DNA from: Eggerthellaceae bacterium
GTDB lineage: Bacteria > Actinomycetota > Coriobacteriia > Coriobacteriales > Eggerthellaceae
Direction of reading: 5' to 3'
Assembly: GCA_900754495.1 (NCBI GenBank)
Contig: CAAEDC010000101.1
Span: 1 to 6,638 of the forward strand
DNA: 6,638 nucleotides
Shown: positions 1-5,302 of the stretch, in pieces
How positions within the stretch are numbered: the first letter of the stretch is position 1
Layout of the letters: each line of letters starts with the position of its first letter
Position numbers and translations under genes: made by a program
Notes under the pieces: model-generated
Seen by the model: the letters and a program-made list of their open reading frames with translations, nothing else
What the model was told of the DNA's origin: nothing
The model's database searches: none

Positions 1-51
1 CGCCGGAGCCGCGTCGGATGCGGGCGCCGCGGTCATCTGCTCTTCGATCAT
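1..51 (-). CDS. N-terminal fragment of a gene coupled to talC (possibly Rho)
   Basis: The minus strand carries an ATG at 51-49 whose last two bases are the first two of the talC TGA stop, giving an ATGA overlap typical of translational coupling. The first 17 codons read MIEEQMTAAPASDAAPA and stay open to the window edge. A GGGAGAAGG stretch ten bases upstream, inside talC, could be its ribosome binding site; a second ATG at codon 6 is an alternative start. The visible residues are Ala/Pro-rich and suggest a disordered N-terminal tail. In Firmicutes such as Bacillus, talC lies close to rho and rpmE, and actinobacterial Rho often has an extended low-complexity N-terminus, so Rho is a reasonable guess from neighbourhood only. 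Nothing in 17 residues identifies the product. Confidence 0.5.
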   Translation of the reverse strand, partial: MIEEQMTAAPASDAAPA

Positions 52-734
52 GCGTTCAGAACCTTCTCCCAGTCCTTCAGGAACGTGTCGAGGCCGCGGT
101 CGGTCAGCGGATGCTGCACGCACTTCTTCAGCGTGCCGAACGGCACCGTGGCGATGTCGGCGCCCATGAGGGCAGCCTGCGTCACGTGGTTGGCGCTGCG
201 GATCGACGCGGCGATGATCTCGACGCGTTCGCCGTTGACGGTGTCCTTGGTGAAGTCGTAGTTGCCGATGGCGGTCACGATGTTGGCGACCTGCTCCAAG
301 CCGTCCTCGGAGATGTCGTCGAAGCGGCCCACGAACGGGCTGATGTAGCGCGCGCCGGCGCGGGCGGCCAGCAGCGCCTGGGGCACGCTGAAGCACAGCG
401 TCATGTTCACGCGGATGCCTTCGTCGGCCAGCGTGCGGGTGGCGGCGAGGCCCTCCACCATCGTCGGGATCTTCACCACGACGTTGGGGGCGATGGCGGC
501 AAGCTCGCGGCCGTCGCGCACGATCTCGTCGCGCGTCATGGCGACGCTCTCGGCGGACACGGGGCACTCGGGGCCCACGATGTCGCAGATGCGCTTGATG
601 TGGTTGTGGAAATCGTCCAGCTTGCCGCCGATGCGGGCGTACAGCGAGGGGTTGGTGGTCACGCCCGCCAGCGCGCCCCAGCTCGCAGCTTCTTTGATCT
701 CGTCAAGATCGGCGGTGTCCAAAAAGAATTTCAC
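48..734 (-). CDS. talC: Transaldolase, TalC/FSA-type short subfamily
   Basis: This 228-residue protein has the length of the short single-domain transaldolase/fructose-6-phosphate aldolase family (about 215-220). Transaldolase moves a dihydroxyacetone unit between sugar phosphates in the cytosolic non-oxidative pentose phosphate pathway. Visible motifs are MKFFLDTA at the N-terminus with Asp6, GVTTNPSL (24-31), the Schiff-base lysine Lys88 in VVVKIP, and SPFVGRFDD (132-140). Glu62 (in VSAES) and Phe134 match the pattern of true transaldolases; F6P aldolases have Gln and Tyr there. The start is GTG at 734, because GAAGGAGG sits five bases upstream and the family N-terminus begins exactly there; an upstream in-frame ATG at 788 would add 18 atypical residues. 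It overlaps the next gene by an ATGA junction. The identification is firm; the transaldolase-versus-aldolase choice is inferred from two residues. Confidence 0.95.
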   Translation of the reverse strand: MKFFLDTADLDEIKEAASWGALAGVTTNPSLYARIGGKLDDFHNHIKRICDIVGPECPVSAESVAMTRDEIVRDGRELAAIAPNVVVKIPTMVEGLAATRTLADEGIRVNMTLCFSVPQALLAARAGARYISPFVGRFDDISEDGLEQVANIVTAIGNYDFTKDTVNGERVEIIAASIRSANHVTQAALMGADIATVPFGTLKKCVQHPLTDRGLDTFLKDWEKVLNA

Positions 735-770
735 CCTGGCCTCCTTCAAGATGTGTGGGTGGTTGAGCGG

Positions 771-789
771 ACATGCGCACGCGCGCACG
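771..789. other. Alternating purine-pyrimidine tract in talC leader
   Basis: Nineteen consecutive bases alternate purine and pyrimidine, mostly CG and CA/TG steps. Tracts like this can adopt Z-DNA under negative supercoiling. It lies about 40 bases upstream of the talC start, probably in its untranslated leader. In a GC-rich genome this may be chance. Confidence 0.3.
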
Positions 790-895
790 GATTCCCAAAG
801 AAAGATAACTAGAGGCAGATCCTATTCCAGATTATCATCGGTGACTCCGCTGGCGATACGCTTCAACGGAAACGAACTGCGCAAATGATACCGCA

Positions 896-912
896 TGCCC
901 CCATTCGGGGCA
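896..912. repeat. Short hairpin, left dyad of the talC/ygbA divergent region
   Basis: TGCCCC, a CATTC loop and GGGGCA form a 6-bp stem. Copies of GCATGC lie on both sides (893-898 and 914-919) and could extend the structure past a small bulge. It lies between the divergent talC and ygbA-like genes and could be a regulator site or a transcript structure. No T-run follows on either strand, so it is not a standard terminator. Confidence 0.4.
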
Positions 913-927
913 AGCATGCGCCCGCGC

Positions 928-947
928 CGTCCGCCGAATGGCGGACG
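928..947. promoter_or_regulatory. Perfect 8-bp dyad just upstream of the ygbA-like promoter
   Basis: CGTCCGCC, a GAAT loop and GGCGGACG form a perfect inverted repeat. It ends six bases before the proposed -35 hexamer of the ygbA-like gene, a good position for an operator or activator site. It does not resemble the AT-rich NsrR site or the TTGA-TCAA type CRP/FNR site, so the binding protein is unknown. Confidence 0.4.
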
Positions 948-953
948 CGCCCC

Positions 954-982
954 TTCAAAACCCGCGCGCCCCATGATAAAGT
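954..982 (+). promoter_or_regulatory. Candidate promoter for the ygbA-like gene, possibly leaderless
   Basis: TTCAAA (954-959) and TAAAGT (977-982) are separated by 17 bases, and each matches the sigma-70 consensus at four of six positions. TAAAGT also fits the TANNNT form of actinobacterial -10 elements. Seven bases after the -10 comes the A of the ATG at 990, so transcription could start at or next to the start codon. This agrees with the lack of a Shine-Dalgarno sequence before that ATG. Confidence 0.45.
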
Positions 983-989
983 AAGCCAC

Positions 990-1337
990 ATGAAACAAGA
1001 CACGCCGAAAACCGCCAAGCGCCGCGAGCGCGAGAAGAGGACGATCTCGCAGATGATCGCCATGCACTGCGCCGGCAACCACTCCGCCGACGCGCGCACC
1101 GAGCAGGCCTTCTGCGGAGAGCGCGTCTGCCCCGCCTGCGCCGAGCTGGACGCCTACGCCGTGCTGCGCACCCAGCGCTGCCGCAAGATGGACGTCAAGA
1201 CGTCGTGCGAGGAGTGCGGCAACCACTGCTACGCGCCCGAGATGCGCGAGAAGATCCGCGCCGCCATGCGCTACAGCGGTCCCCGCATGATCACGAAGCA
1301 TCCGATCGCGGCGGTGCGCCACCTGCTGGGGAAATAG
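990..1337 (+). CDS. ygbA: YgbA-family cysteine-rich protein (nitrosative-stress associated)
   Basis: This 115-residue protein matches the YgbA_NO ('nitrous oxide-stimulated promoter') family. The recognisable pattern is REREKRTISQMIAMHC (13-27 region), a CPAC motif (47-50), AELDAYAVLRTQRC (51-64), a CEECGNHC segment (cysteines 73, 76, 80) and the ending MRYSGPRMITKHPIAAVRHL. In E. coli ygbA belongs to the NO-responsive NsrR regulon; its biochemical role is not settled. Eight cysteines and His26/His31 suggest metal binding, which is inference. The ATG at 990 is chosen because similarity begins just after it and a promoter-like sequence ends at 982; the frame is open back to 885, but that stretch holds palindromes and no family sequence. 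No Shine-Dalgarno is visible. It is the only plus-strand gene, divergent from talC and convergent with the DUF169 gene. Confidence 0.88.
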   Translation: MKQDTPKTAKRREREKRTISQMIAMHCAGNHSADARTEQAFCGERVCPACAELDAYAVLRTQRCRKMDVKTSCEECGNHCYAPEMREKIRAAMRYSGPRMITKHPIAAVRHLLGK

Positions 1338-1359
1338 CCCCTTCGACGATGGAAAGATA

Positions 1360-1387
1360 GGCCGCGGCGGTCTCCTCCGCCGCGGCC
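1360..1387. terminator. 11-bp GC-rich hairpin between convergent genes
   Basis: GGCCGCGGCGG, a TCTCCT loop and CCGCCGCGGCC form a perfect 11-bp stem. It lies 22 bases after the ygbA-like stop and about 70 bases after the DUF169 stop on the other strand. The position fits a bidirectional terminator for the two converging transcripts. No T-run follows on either strand, so it is not a canonical intrinsic terminator; it may assist Rho or protect 3' ends. Confidence 0.55.
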
Positions 1388-1457
1388 CTCCCGCGTCCGG
1401 CGCGCGACGATGCGATCGCGCGCTCTTCGATCCGCCTCGTGAGCGGACGGCCGTCCG

Positions 1458-2228
1458 CTAATGCAGATCCACCTGCGAGCCGGTGTCGCGGCCCATCTCC
1501 TGCCAGTGCTCCATGCGCCGCGCGAGCTCGGCTTTGCTCTCCGGATCGTCGCGGAACGCGATGAGCGTCCAATCCATCTGCTCGAGCGACAGGAACAGCT
1601 CGTCGATCTTGGGATACGGCACCGCGATCATGCGCAGCCCCGCCGGGTAGGCGCCGCGGCGCTTGAGGCCGTGGTAGAAGCCGGTGGTGATGTGGTTGAC
1701 CTTGCCGGAGATGATGGGATAGGCGTACATCCACGCGCAGCTGATCACCGGCGAGGACTTCGACTCCCACAGATCGCCCGAGATGTAGCTGGTGGCGCGC
1801 ATGATGATGTCGGCCTGCGGCAGGTCGGCGACGAACATCAGCAGATCGGGATCGAACTCGGCGTCGACCGCCGGGCAGAACTCGACGTAGCGCACCGTCC
1901 CGCGGATGATGCGCGGCAGCTTCTGGTAGAGCTGCTGGTTGGCGATGGGAGCCTTGTACACGCCGAAGTCGTAGCCCGCCTGGCCGGAACCCGTCACCGG
2001 CGGGATGTCGATCATGCCCATGGCGAGCTTGCCGTAGCAGTCGTCGTCCTCCGCGGTGATGTGGAAATGGGCGCCGGTCGCCTGCGCCTCGCGCACGTAC
2101 TGGCAAAACGCCAGCTTCTTCCCCTCATAACGCGGACACGCCGGCTTTTCCAAGTGCAGCTTGATGGCGATGCACGGGTATTCCAGATCGAGCTTGCGCA
2201 GAAGCTCCTTCGCCTTGTCGGACAGCAT
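1458..2228 (-). CDS. DUF169 domain-containing protein
   Basis: The 256-residue product looks like a full-length DUF169 (COG2043) protein, a family common in anaerobic bacteria and archaea and without an agreed function. Recognisable features are LDLEYPCIAIKL near the N-terminus, PACPRYEGKKLAFCQYV (29-45), DDDCYGKLAMGM (61-72), VEFCPA (115-120) and YISGDLWESKSSPVISCAWMYAYP (148-171 region). Cysteines at 19, 31, 42, 64, 118 and 164 are well spaced and could bind a metal or cofactor, which is inference. There is no signal peptide or membrane segment, so it is probably cytosolic. The ATG at 2228 follows GGGGAGGGG by about seven bases. It has its own candidate promoter with a TTGACA box and is separated from hisI by a palindromic repeat, so it is probably a single-gene unit. 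Family assignment is confident; function is open. Confidence 0.85.
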   Translation of the reverse strand: MLSDKAKELLRKLDLEYPCIAIKLHLEKPACPRYEGKKLAFCQYVREAQATGAHFHITAEDDDCYGKLAMGMIDIPPVTGSGQAGYDFGVYKAPIANQQLYQKLPRIIRGTVRYVEFCPAVDAEFDPDLLMFVADLPQADIIMRATSYISGDLWESKSSPVISCAWMYAYPIISGKVNHITTGFYHGLKRRGAYPAGLRMIAVPYPKIDELFLSLEQMDWTLIAFRDDPESKAELARRMEHWQEMGRDTGSQVDLH

Positions 2229-2287
2229 GCTGACATCCCCTCCCCTTCGTTTGCCAACGGATTCCGTCGGCGTTTCCCGATGGGATC

Positions 2288-2316
2288 ACGGTGCGCCTTG
2301 GCGGCGCCCCTGTCAA
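2288..2316 (-). promoter_or_regulatory. Candidate promoter for the DUF169 gene
   Basis: On the minus strand a perfect TTGACA (2316-2311) is followed 17 bases later by CACCGT (2293-2288), a weak -10 that keeps the A at position 2 and the T at position 6. The transcript would begin near 2281 and carry a leader of about 50 bases. A 6-bp GCGCCC/GGGCGC inverted repeat (2304-2309 and 2318-2323) brackets the -35 box and could be an operator. Confidence 0.4.
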
Positions 2317-2353
2317 TGGGCGCTTCGCATAAGAGGACTGCCGCGCGATGGGA

Positions 2354-2384
2354 ATGAGAAAAAGGGACAGTCACTTTTTCTCAT
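2354..2384. repeat. 31-bp palindromic intergenic repeat, copy 1
   Basis: The element begins ATGAGAAAAAGGGAC and ends GTCACTTTTTCTCAT around a central A. It is an odd-length palindrome with one mismatched pair, able to form a 14-bp stem with a CAG loop. An inverted copy with a single base difference lies at 4791-4821. Both are intergenic. The A-run, stem and T-run order means it could terminate transcription in both directions, here mainly after hisI. Being dispersed, it is probably a REP-like family element. Confidence 0.85.
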
Positions 2385-2426
2385 TTGCGTGATGCGAAGA
2401 GGAGACCGCCCCCTGTTCCCGTCGCG

Positions 2427-2747
2427 CTACTCGCCCAGCGTCCGATAGAAGCAGCTCGTCGCGCCGGTATGGCAGGCGGGGCCGGCGGGATGGACGAGCG
2501 CGAGCAGCGTGTCGGCGTCGCAGTCATAGCGGATCTCCACCACCTTCTGGGTGTTTCCGCTGGTGGCGCCCTTATGCCAGAGCTCTTGGCGGCTGCGGCT
2601 CCAAAACACCGTCTCGCCGCGCTCGAGCGTGAGCGCGAGCGCCTCGGCGTTCATCCACGCCATCATCAGCACCTCGCGCGTGTCCGCGTCCTGCACGATG
2701 CACGGGATGAGCCCCGCGTCGTTGTAAGCCAGCTCGGGCATTCCCAT
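2427..2747 (-). CDS. hisI: Phosphoribosyl-AMP cyclohydrolase
   Basis: HisI opens the adenine ring of phosphoribosyl-AMP, the third step of histidine biosynthesis, in the cytosol. The 106-residue protein is a stand-alone HisI with no fused HisE domain. Diagnostic segments are [20 protein letters not shown] (46-65), the Mg-binding DCDAD (75-79), and the zinc cysteines Cys76, Cys92 (in ACHTG) and Cys99 (in SCFYR). The ATG at 2747 is chosen because GGGAGG lies five bases upstream; another ATG two codons later is too far from it, and extension to 2801 adds unrelated residues. The gene starts 77 bases after the dapL stop on the same strand, so the two are probably cotranscribed. It lies about 3 kb from hisF instead of next to it. 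The identification is firm. Confidence 0.96.
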   Translation of the reverse strand: MGMPELAYNDAGLIPCIVQDADTREVLMMAWMNAEALALTLERGETVFWSRSRQELWHKGATSGNTQKVVEIRYDCDADTLLALVHPAGPACHTGATSCFYRTLGE

Positions 2748-2824
2748 GAAGTCCTCCCTCTCACCGTCCGCCGTCGCGCGCCCGGCGCTCCGCGAGCGCA
2801 AGCGATCCTCGCATCGTCGCGCGC

Positions 2825-4045
2825 CTACGCCATGAGGCGCTTGATGCGCTCCATCGCCTCGACGGTCGCATCCGCGTCGCCGAACGCGGTCAGGCGCACG
2901 TACCCCTCGCCGGAGGGGCCGAACCCCGCGCCCGGCGTGGTGATGATGTTAGCACGCTCGAGCAGCTGGTCGAAAAACTCCCACGAGCCCACGCCCTCGG
3001 GCGTCTTGCACCAGATGTAGGGGCTGTTCACCGCGCCGTACACCGTGAAGCCCGCCGCCTCGAGGCCCTCTTTGATCACGCGCGCGTTGCGGCGGTAGTA
3101 CGCGATCGTCTCCTCGATCTGGTGCGCGCCCTCCTCGGTGTAGACGGCCGCCGCGCCGCGCTGGATCACGTACGACGCGCCGTTGAACTTGGTCGTCTGG
3201 CGGCGGTTCCACAGCGCGTTGAGGCTTGCGCCCTCGCGCACGAGCGCCTTGGGCACCACGGTGTAGCCGCAGCGCGCGCCGGTGAACCCGGCGGTCTTCG
3301 AGAACGAGCGGAACTCGATCGCGCAGGTCTTGGCGCCCTCGATCTCGAAGATGGAGTGCGGCACGCCGTCCTCGACGATGAAGCGCTCGTAGGCGGCGTC
3401 GAACAGGATGATCGCGTCGTTGGCGTTGGCGTAGTCGACCCATGCTTTGAGCTGGTCGCGGTTGAGCACCGTGCCGGTGGGGTTGTTGGGGCTGCACAGG
3501 TAGACGACATCGACGCGACGGTCGGGGATCGCCGGGCAGAAGCCGTTCTCGGCGGTGGTGGGCATGTAGTGGATCTTCGTCCAGCCCTGCGCCTGCTCGT
3601 CATAGTCGCCCGCGCGGCCTGCCATGGCGTTGGTGTCGACGTAGACGGGATAGACCGGATCGCACACGGCGACCACGTTGTCGACGTCGAGGATGTCGCC
3701 GATGTTGCCGCAGTCGGACTTGGCGCCGTCGGACACGAAGATCTCGTCGATGTCGATATCAACGCCGCGCGCGACGAAGTCATGCTCGCGGATCGCCTCG
3801 CGCAGGAAGTCATAGCCCTGCTCGGGGCCGTAACCGTGGAACGTCTCGGCATGCGCGAGATCGTCGACGGCGGCGTGCATCGCCGCGACGACCGCCGGCG
3901 CGAGCGGGCGGGTCACGTCCCCGATGCCCATCTTGATGAGCTTCGCCTCGGGATGCGCGGCGGCGTAGGCCGCCGTGCGGTGGGCGATCTCGGAGAACAG
4001 GTAGCTTCCGGGGAGTTTCTCGTAGTTTTTGTTGACCTTGGCCAT
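2825..4045 (-). CDS. dapL: LL-diaminopimelate aminotransferase
   Basis: DapL is a PLP-dependent class I/II aminotransferase that converts tetrahydrodipicolinate to LL-diaminopimelate in one step with glutamate as donor, bypassing DapD/C/E in lysine and peptidoglycan precursor synthesis. The 406-residue length matches the family (about 410). The N-terminus [15 protein letters not shown] and the GIGDVTRPL segment (40-48) are typical. PLP-site residues are visible: Tyr72 in [10 protein letters not shown], the SPNNPTGT motif (185-192), Asp216 in LFDAAYE, the Schiff-base Lys250 in [12 protein letters not shown], and Arg384 in YVRLTAF. The ATG at 4045 has AAAGGAG seven bases upstream; the in-frame ATG at 4108 has no such site. 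hisI follows after 77 bases. A 348-bp gap upstream suggests that its own promoter lies there. The identification is firm. Confidence 0.97.
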   Translation of the reverse strand: MAKVNKNYEKLPGSYLFSEIAHRTAAYAAAHPEAKLIKMGIGDVTRPLAPAVVAAMHAAVDDLAHAETFHGYGPEQGYDFLREAIREHDFVARGVDIDIDEIFVSDGAKSDCGNIGDILDVDNVVAVCDPVYPVYVDTNAMAGRAGDYDEQAQGWTKIHYMPTTAENGFCPAIPDRRVDVVYLCSPNNPTGTVLNRDQLKAWVDYANANDAIILFDAAYERFIVEDGVPHSIFEIEGAKTCAIEFRSFSKTAGFTGARCGYTVVPKALVREGASLNALWNRRQTTKFNGASYVIQRGAAAVYTEEGAHQIEETIAYYRRNARVIKEGLEAAGFTVYGAVNSPYIWCKTPEGVGSWEFFDQLLERANIITTPGAGFGPSGEGYVRLTAFGDADATVEAMERIKRLMA

Positions 4046-4254
4046 GACGCGACTCCTTTGCGATGCGCTGCTTGGCGGACGCGCGGGCGCCCGGCCACAC
4101 CGCAGCATGCCGACCGCACGCGGCTCCGCATGCGTTTCCGCATCCCATCATAGAGTCGCCGCGGCGTGCCGGCTCGCTCGATCCCCGGTTTTAACGCGGT
4201 TGAAAAACGCAGCCCGATCGACCGACGCGGGCGGACCGGCGGAGCTTGCGAGGG

Positions 4255-4329
4255 CGATCCGATTCCTCAGGCTGGCGGCGCGCCGGTGAGGCAGCCTCTC
4301 AGGCTAGCGGCGCGCCGGCGATCCGATCC
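4255..4329. repeat. 32-bp tandem repeat (two full units plus a partial third)
   Basis: A 21-base block (CTCAGGCT, then G or A, then GCGGCGCGCCGG) occurs at 4266-4286 and 4298-4318 with one mismatch. Each block is preceded by an 11-base segment: CGATCCGATTC, then TGAGGCAGCCT; after the second block comes CGATCCGATCC. The period is 32 bases and the 11-base segments run A-B-A. Each block contains the palindrome CGGCGCGCCG. Only two blocks are present, so this is not a CRISPR array. Confidence 0.8.
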
Positions 4330-4365
4330 CCCGTCCGCCGCGTAGCGCCCCGCATCCGGGCACGC

Positions 4366-4382
4366 GCCCCGGAAAGCGGGGC
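4366..4382 (-). terminator. Terminator-like hairpin after the SMR gene
   Basis: On the minus strand GCCCCG, a CTTTC loop and CGGGGC form a perfect 6-bp stem, 11 bases beyond the SMR stop codon. No T-run follows, so intrinsic termination would be weak. Position is the main argument. Confidence 0.4.
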
Positions 4383-4393
4383 ATCCGCGCGCC

Positions 4394-4726
4394 CTACGCC
4401 GCGTGCTCGCCGTCGGAGACGAGCTTGAGGCCGATCACGCAGCCGATCAGAATCGCGATCAGCACGATCTTGGCGATCGAGGCGGACTCCGCTCCCGTCG
4501 CCATCGCGTAGACGACGGTGCAGGCGGCGCCGATGCCCACCCACACCGCGTACGCGGTGCCGATCGGCAGCGTCTTGGTGGCATACGCCAAGCCCGCCAT
4601 GCTGGCGATCATCGCCAGAAGGAACACGATCGTGGGGACGGGGTGTGTGAAGCCGTCGGATTTGCTGAGCGCGGTGGCCCAGACGGCCTCCATCGTGCCG
4701 GACAGAACGAGAATGATCCATGCCAT
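4394..4726 (-). CDS. gdx: Small multidrug resistance family transporter, Gdx/SugE type
   Basis: The 110-residue protein has the four-helix layout of SMR proton-coupled antiporters, which work as antiparallel dimers in the inner membrane. Hydrophobic segments lie at about 2-20, 31-49, 55-76 and 84-102. The essential Glu13 is present in SGTMEAVWA, along with Gly10, Trp16, Ser42, Tyr59 and Trp62 in the LPIGTAYAVWVGIGA segment. This residue set, in particular Ser42, matches the guanidinium exporter (Gdx, formerly SugE) subfamily better than EmrE-type drug pumps. The ATG at 4726 follows AGGGAG by six bases. The gene stands alone: the 31-bp repeat precedes it and a 348-bp gap follows. Gdx genes are often controlled by guanidine riboswitches; none is recognisable upstream. 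Family is firm; substrate is inferred. Confidence 0.92.
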   Translation of the reverse strand: MAWIILVLSGTMEAVWATALSKSDGFTHPVPTIVFLLAMIASMAGLAYATKTLPIGTAYAVWVGIGAACTVVYAMATGAESASIAKIVLIAILIGCVIGLKLVSDGEHAA

Positions 4727-4790
4727 GGGATGCTCCCTTCGATCGACGCGGCCGCGCCGGGCAAAGGGCGGCGGCGCATTGCAGGTCCGA

Positions 4791-4821
4791 ATGAGAAAAA
4801 GTGACTGTCCCTTTTTTTCAT
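4791..4821. repeat. 31-bp palindromic intergenic repeat, copy 2 (inverted)
   Basis: The element begins ATGAGAAAAAGTGAC and ends GTCCCTTTTTTTCAT. It equals the reverse complement of the copy at 2354-2384 except for one base near its right end. It lies between the toxin gene and the SMR gene, both on the minus strand, and could terminate the toxin-antitoxin transcript. With copy 1 it bounds the SMR-dapL-hisI segment in inverted orientation. Confidence 0.85.
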
Positions 4822-4869
4822 GCGCGCCGTCTTTGCGAACCTGGTACGGCAGCCCTCGTCAGGGAGCCT

Positions 4870-4889
4870 CGCCGGCACGACCGCCGGCG
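4870..4889. terminator. Hairpin downstream of the toxin gene
   Basis: CGCCGGC, an ACGACC loop and GCCGGCG form a 7-bp stem about 32 bases past the toxin stop on the minus strand. No T-run follows. It may act together with the 31-bp palindrome further downstream to end the toxin-antitoxin transcript. Confidence 0.35.
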
Positions 4890-4921
4890 GAAGCACGGGG
4901 ATAGCTTAGCACACGCGGCGA

Positions 4922-5302
4922 TCAATCGGAGAGGCCGACGAGCGCGTAATCGTCGATGTCGCGGCGCGTATGGACGAAGCGCCAGATGGTGAGCGTCCCC
5001 TCGTCATGGGTGTAGAACAGGCGGTACTGGTCGACTAGAAACGTCCGGTACCCGCGTCCTTCCAACAGCGCGTCGACGAAGGGTTTGCCCATGTCCGGAA
5101 ACCGGCACAGCAGATCGACCTGATCCCGCACCCGCTCGTAGAGCGCCTTGGCGGCAAGGGGGTTCTCGAGGACCTGGCCAAGATAGGCCACCGCGGATTC
5201 GATATCGTAAAGCGCGCGCGGGCGCCACTGGGGTTGAAGGGGCGCCCGCTCCTCCGCTCCCTCGTCTGCGGCGTCGGACGCGCGATCGGAGTGCGTCGCC
5301 AT
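4922..5302 (-). CDS. RelE/ParE-superfamily toxin of a type II TA module
   Basis: The C-terminal ~100 residues have the RelE/ParE fold pattern: WRPRALYDIESAVAYL (26-41), a helical stretch with RVRDQVDLLCRFPDMGKPF, then strands RGYRTFLVDQYRLFYTHD (83-100) and TLTIWRFVHTRRDIDDY, with His111, Arg113 and Arg114 at the usual C-terminal basic site. RelE members cut ribosome-bound mRNA and ParE members inhibit gyrase; sequence alone does not decide which applies. The ATG at 5302 shares its A with the antitoxin TGA stop (TGATG), typical of translational coupling. The 126 residues exceed the usual 85-105 because of an acidic, probably disordered ~25-residue N-terminal tail; a downstream non-ATG start is possible. 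The partner immediately upstream is a YefM/Phd-like antitoxin. Superfamily confidence is high; target is unknown. Confidence 0.85.
   Translation of the reverse strand: MATHSDRASDAADEGAEERAPLQPQWRPRALYDIESAVAYLGQVLENPLAAKALYERVRDQVDLLCRFPDMGKPFVDALLEGRGYRTFLVDQYRLFYTHDEGTLTIWRFVHTRRDIDDYALVGLSD

Larger units (their letters stand above)
4046..4393. other. 348-bp intergenic region between dapL and the SMR gene
   Basis: No convincing gene is present; the open frames here lack ribosome sites and recognisable protein character. The dapL-proximal part has a minus-strand TATGAT (4152-4147) that could be a -10 about 100 bases before dapL, but the matching -35 (GAGCCG) is poor. An A/T-rich patch at 4187-4208 stands out from the GC-rich surroundings. 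The middle holds a 32-bp tandem repeat, and the part next to the SMR stop holds a terminator-like hairpin. The usual core motifs of lysine, TPP and glycine riboswitches are not seen as a complete set. Confidence 0.6.

Noticed and set aside
735..788. Longer talC start at the ATG at 788
   Set aside because: The extra 18 residues do not resemble the family, and a strong GAAGGAGG sits five bases before the GTG at 734.
18..812. 264-codon plus-strand open frame across talC
   Set aside because: His/Ala/Gly-rich shadow of the transaldolase gene with no independent support.
831..836. Minus-strand GATAAT as a -10 element for talC
   Set aside because: A good hexamer, but no acceptable -35 at 16-18 bases; the nearest TTGAAG is 24 bases away. 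The talC promoter was not assigned.
822..1322. Long minus-strand open frame opposite the ygbA-like gene
   Set aside because: Its product is Ala/Gly/Leu-rich with no recognisable family, and it mirrors the codon structure of the plus-strand gene, whose cysteine motifs are clear.
1461..2357. 298-codon plus-strand open frame across the DUF169 gene
   Set aside because: It is an antisense shadow; no ribosome site and no family features, while DUF169 on the minus strand is convincing.
3122..4153. 343-codon plus-strand open frame across dapL
   Set aside because: It is the antisense shadow of dapL in GC-rich DNA; the protein is repetitive Val/Asp/Ala-rich and dapL has every PLP-site motif on the other strand.
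4250..4310. CTGAGAGG / CTCTCAGG strings resembling TPP or glycine riboswitch cores
   Set aside because: The remaining conserved segments of either riboswitch are missing and the strings are part of the 32-bp tandem repeat.
4253..4329. Possible CRISPR array
   Set aside because: Only two 21-base blocks, 11-base separators that themselves recur, and no cas genes. It is a simple tandem repeat.
4727..4790. Guanidine riboswitch upstream of the Gdx-like gene
   Set aside because: No paired ACGR hairpins and not enough room for guanidine-I; nothing matched by eye.
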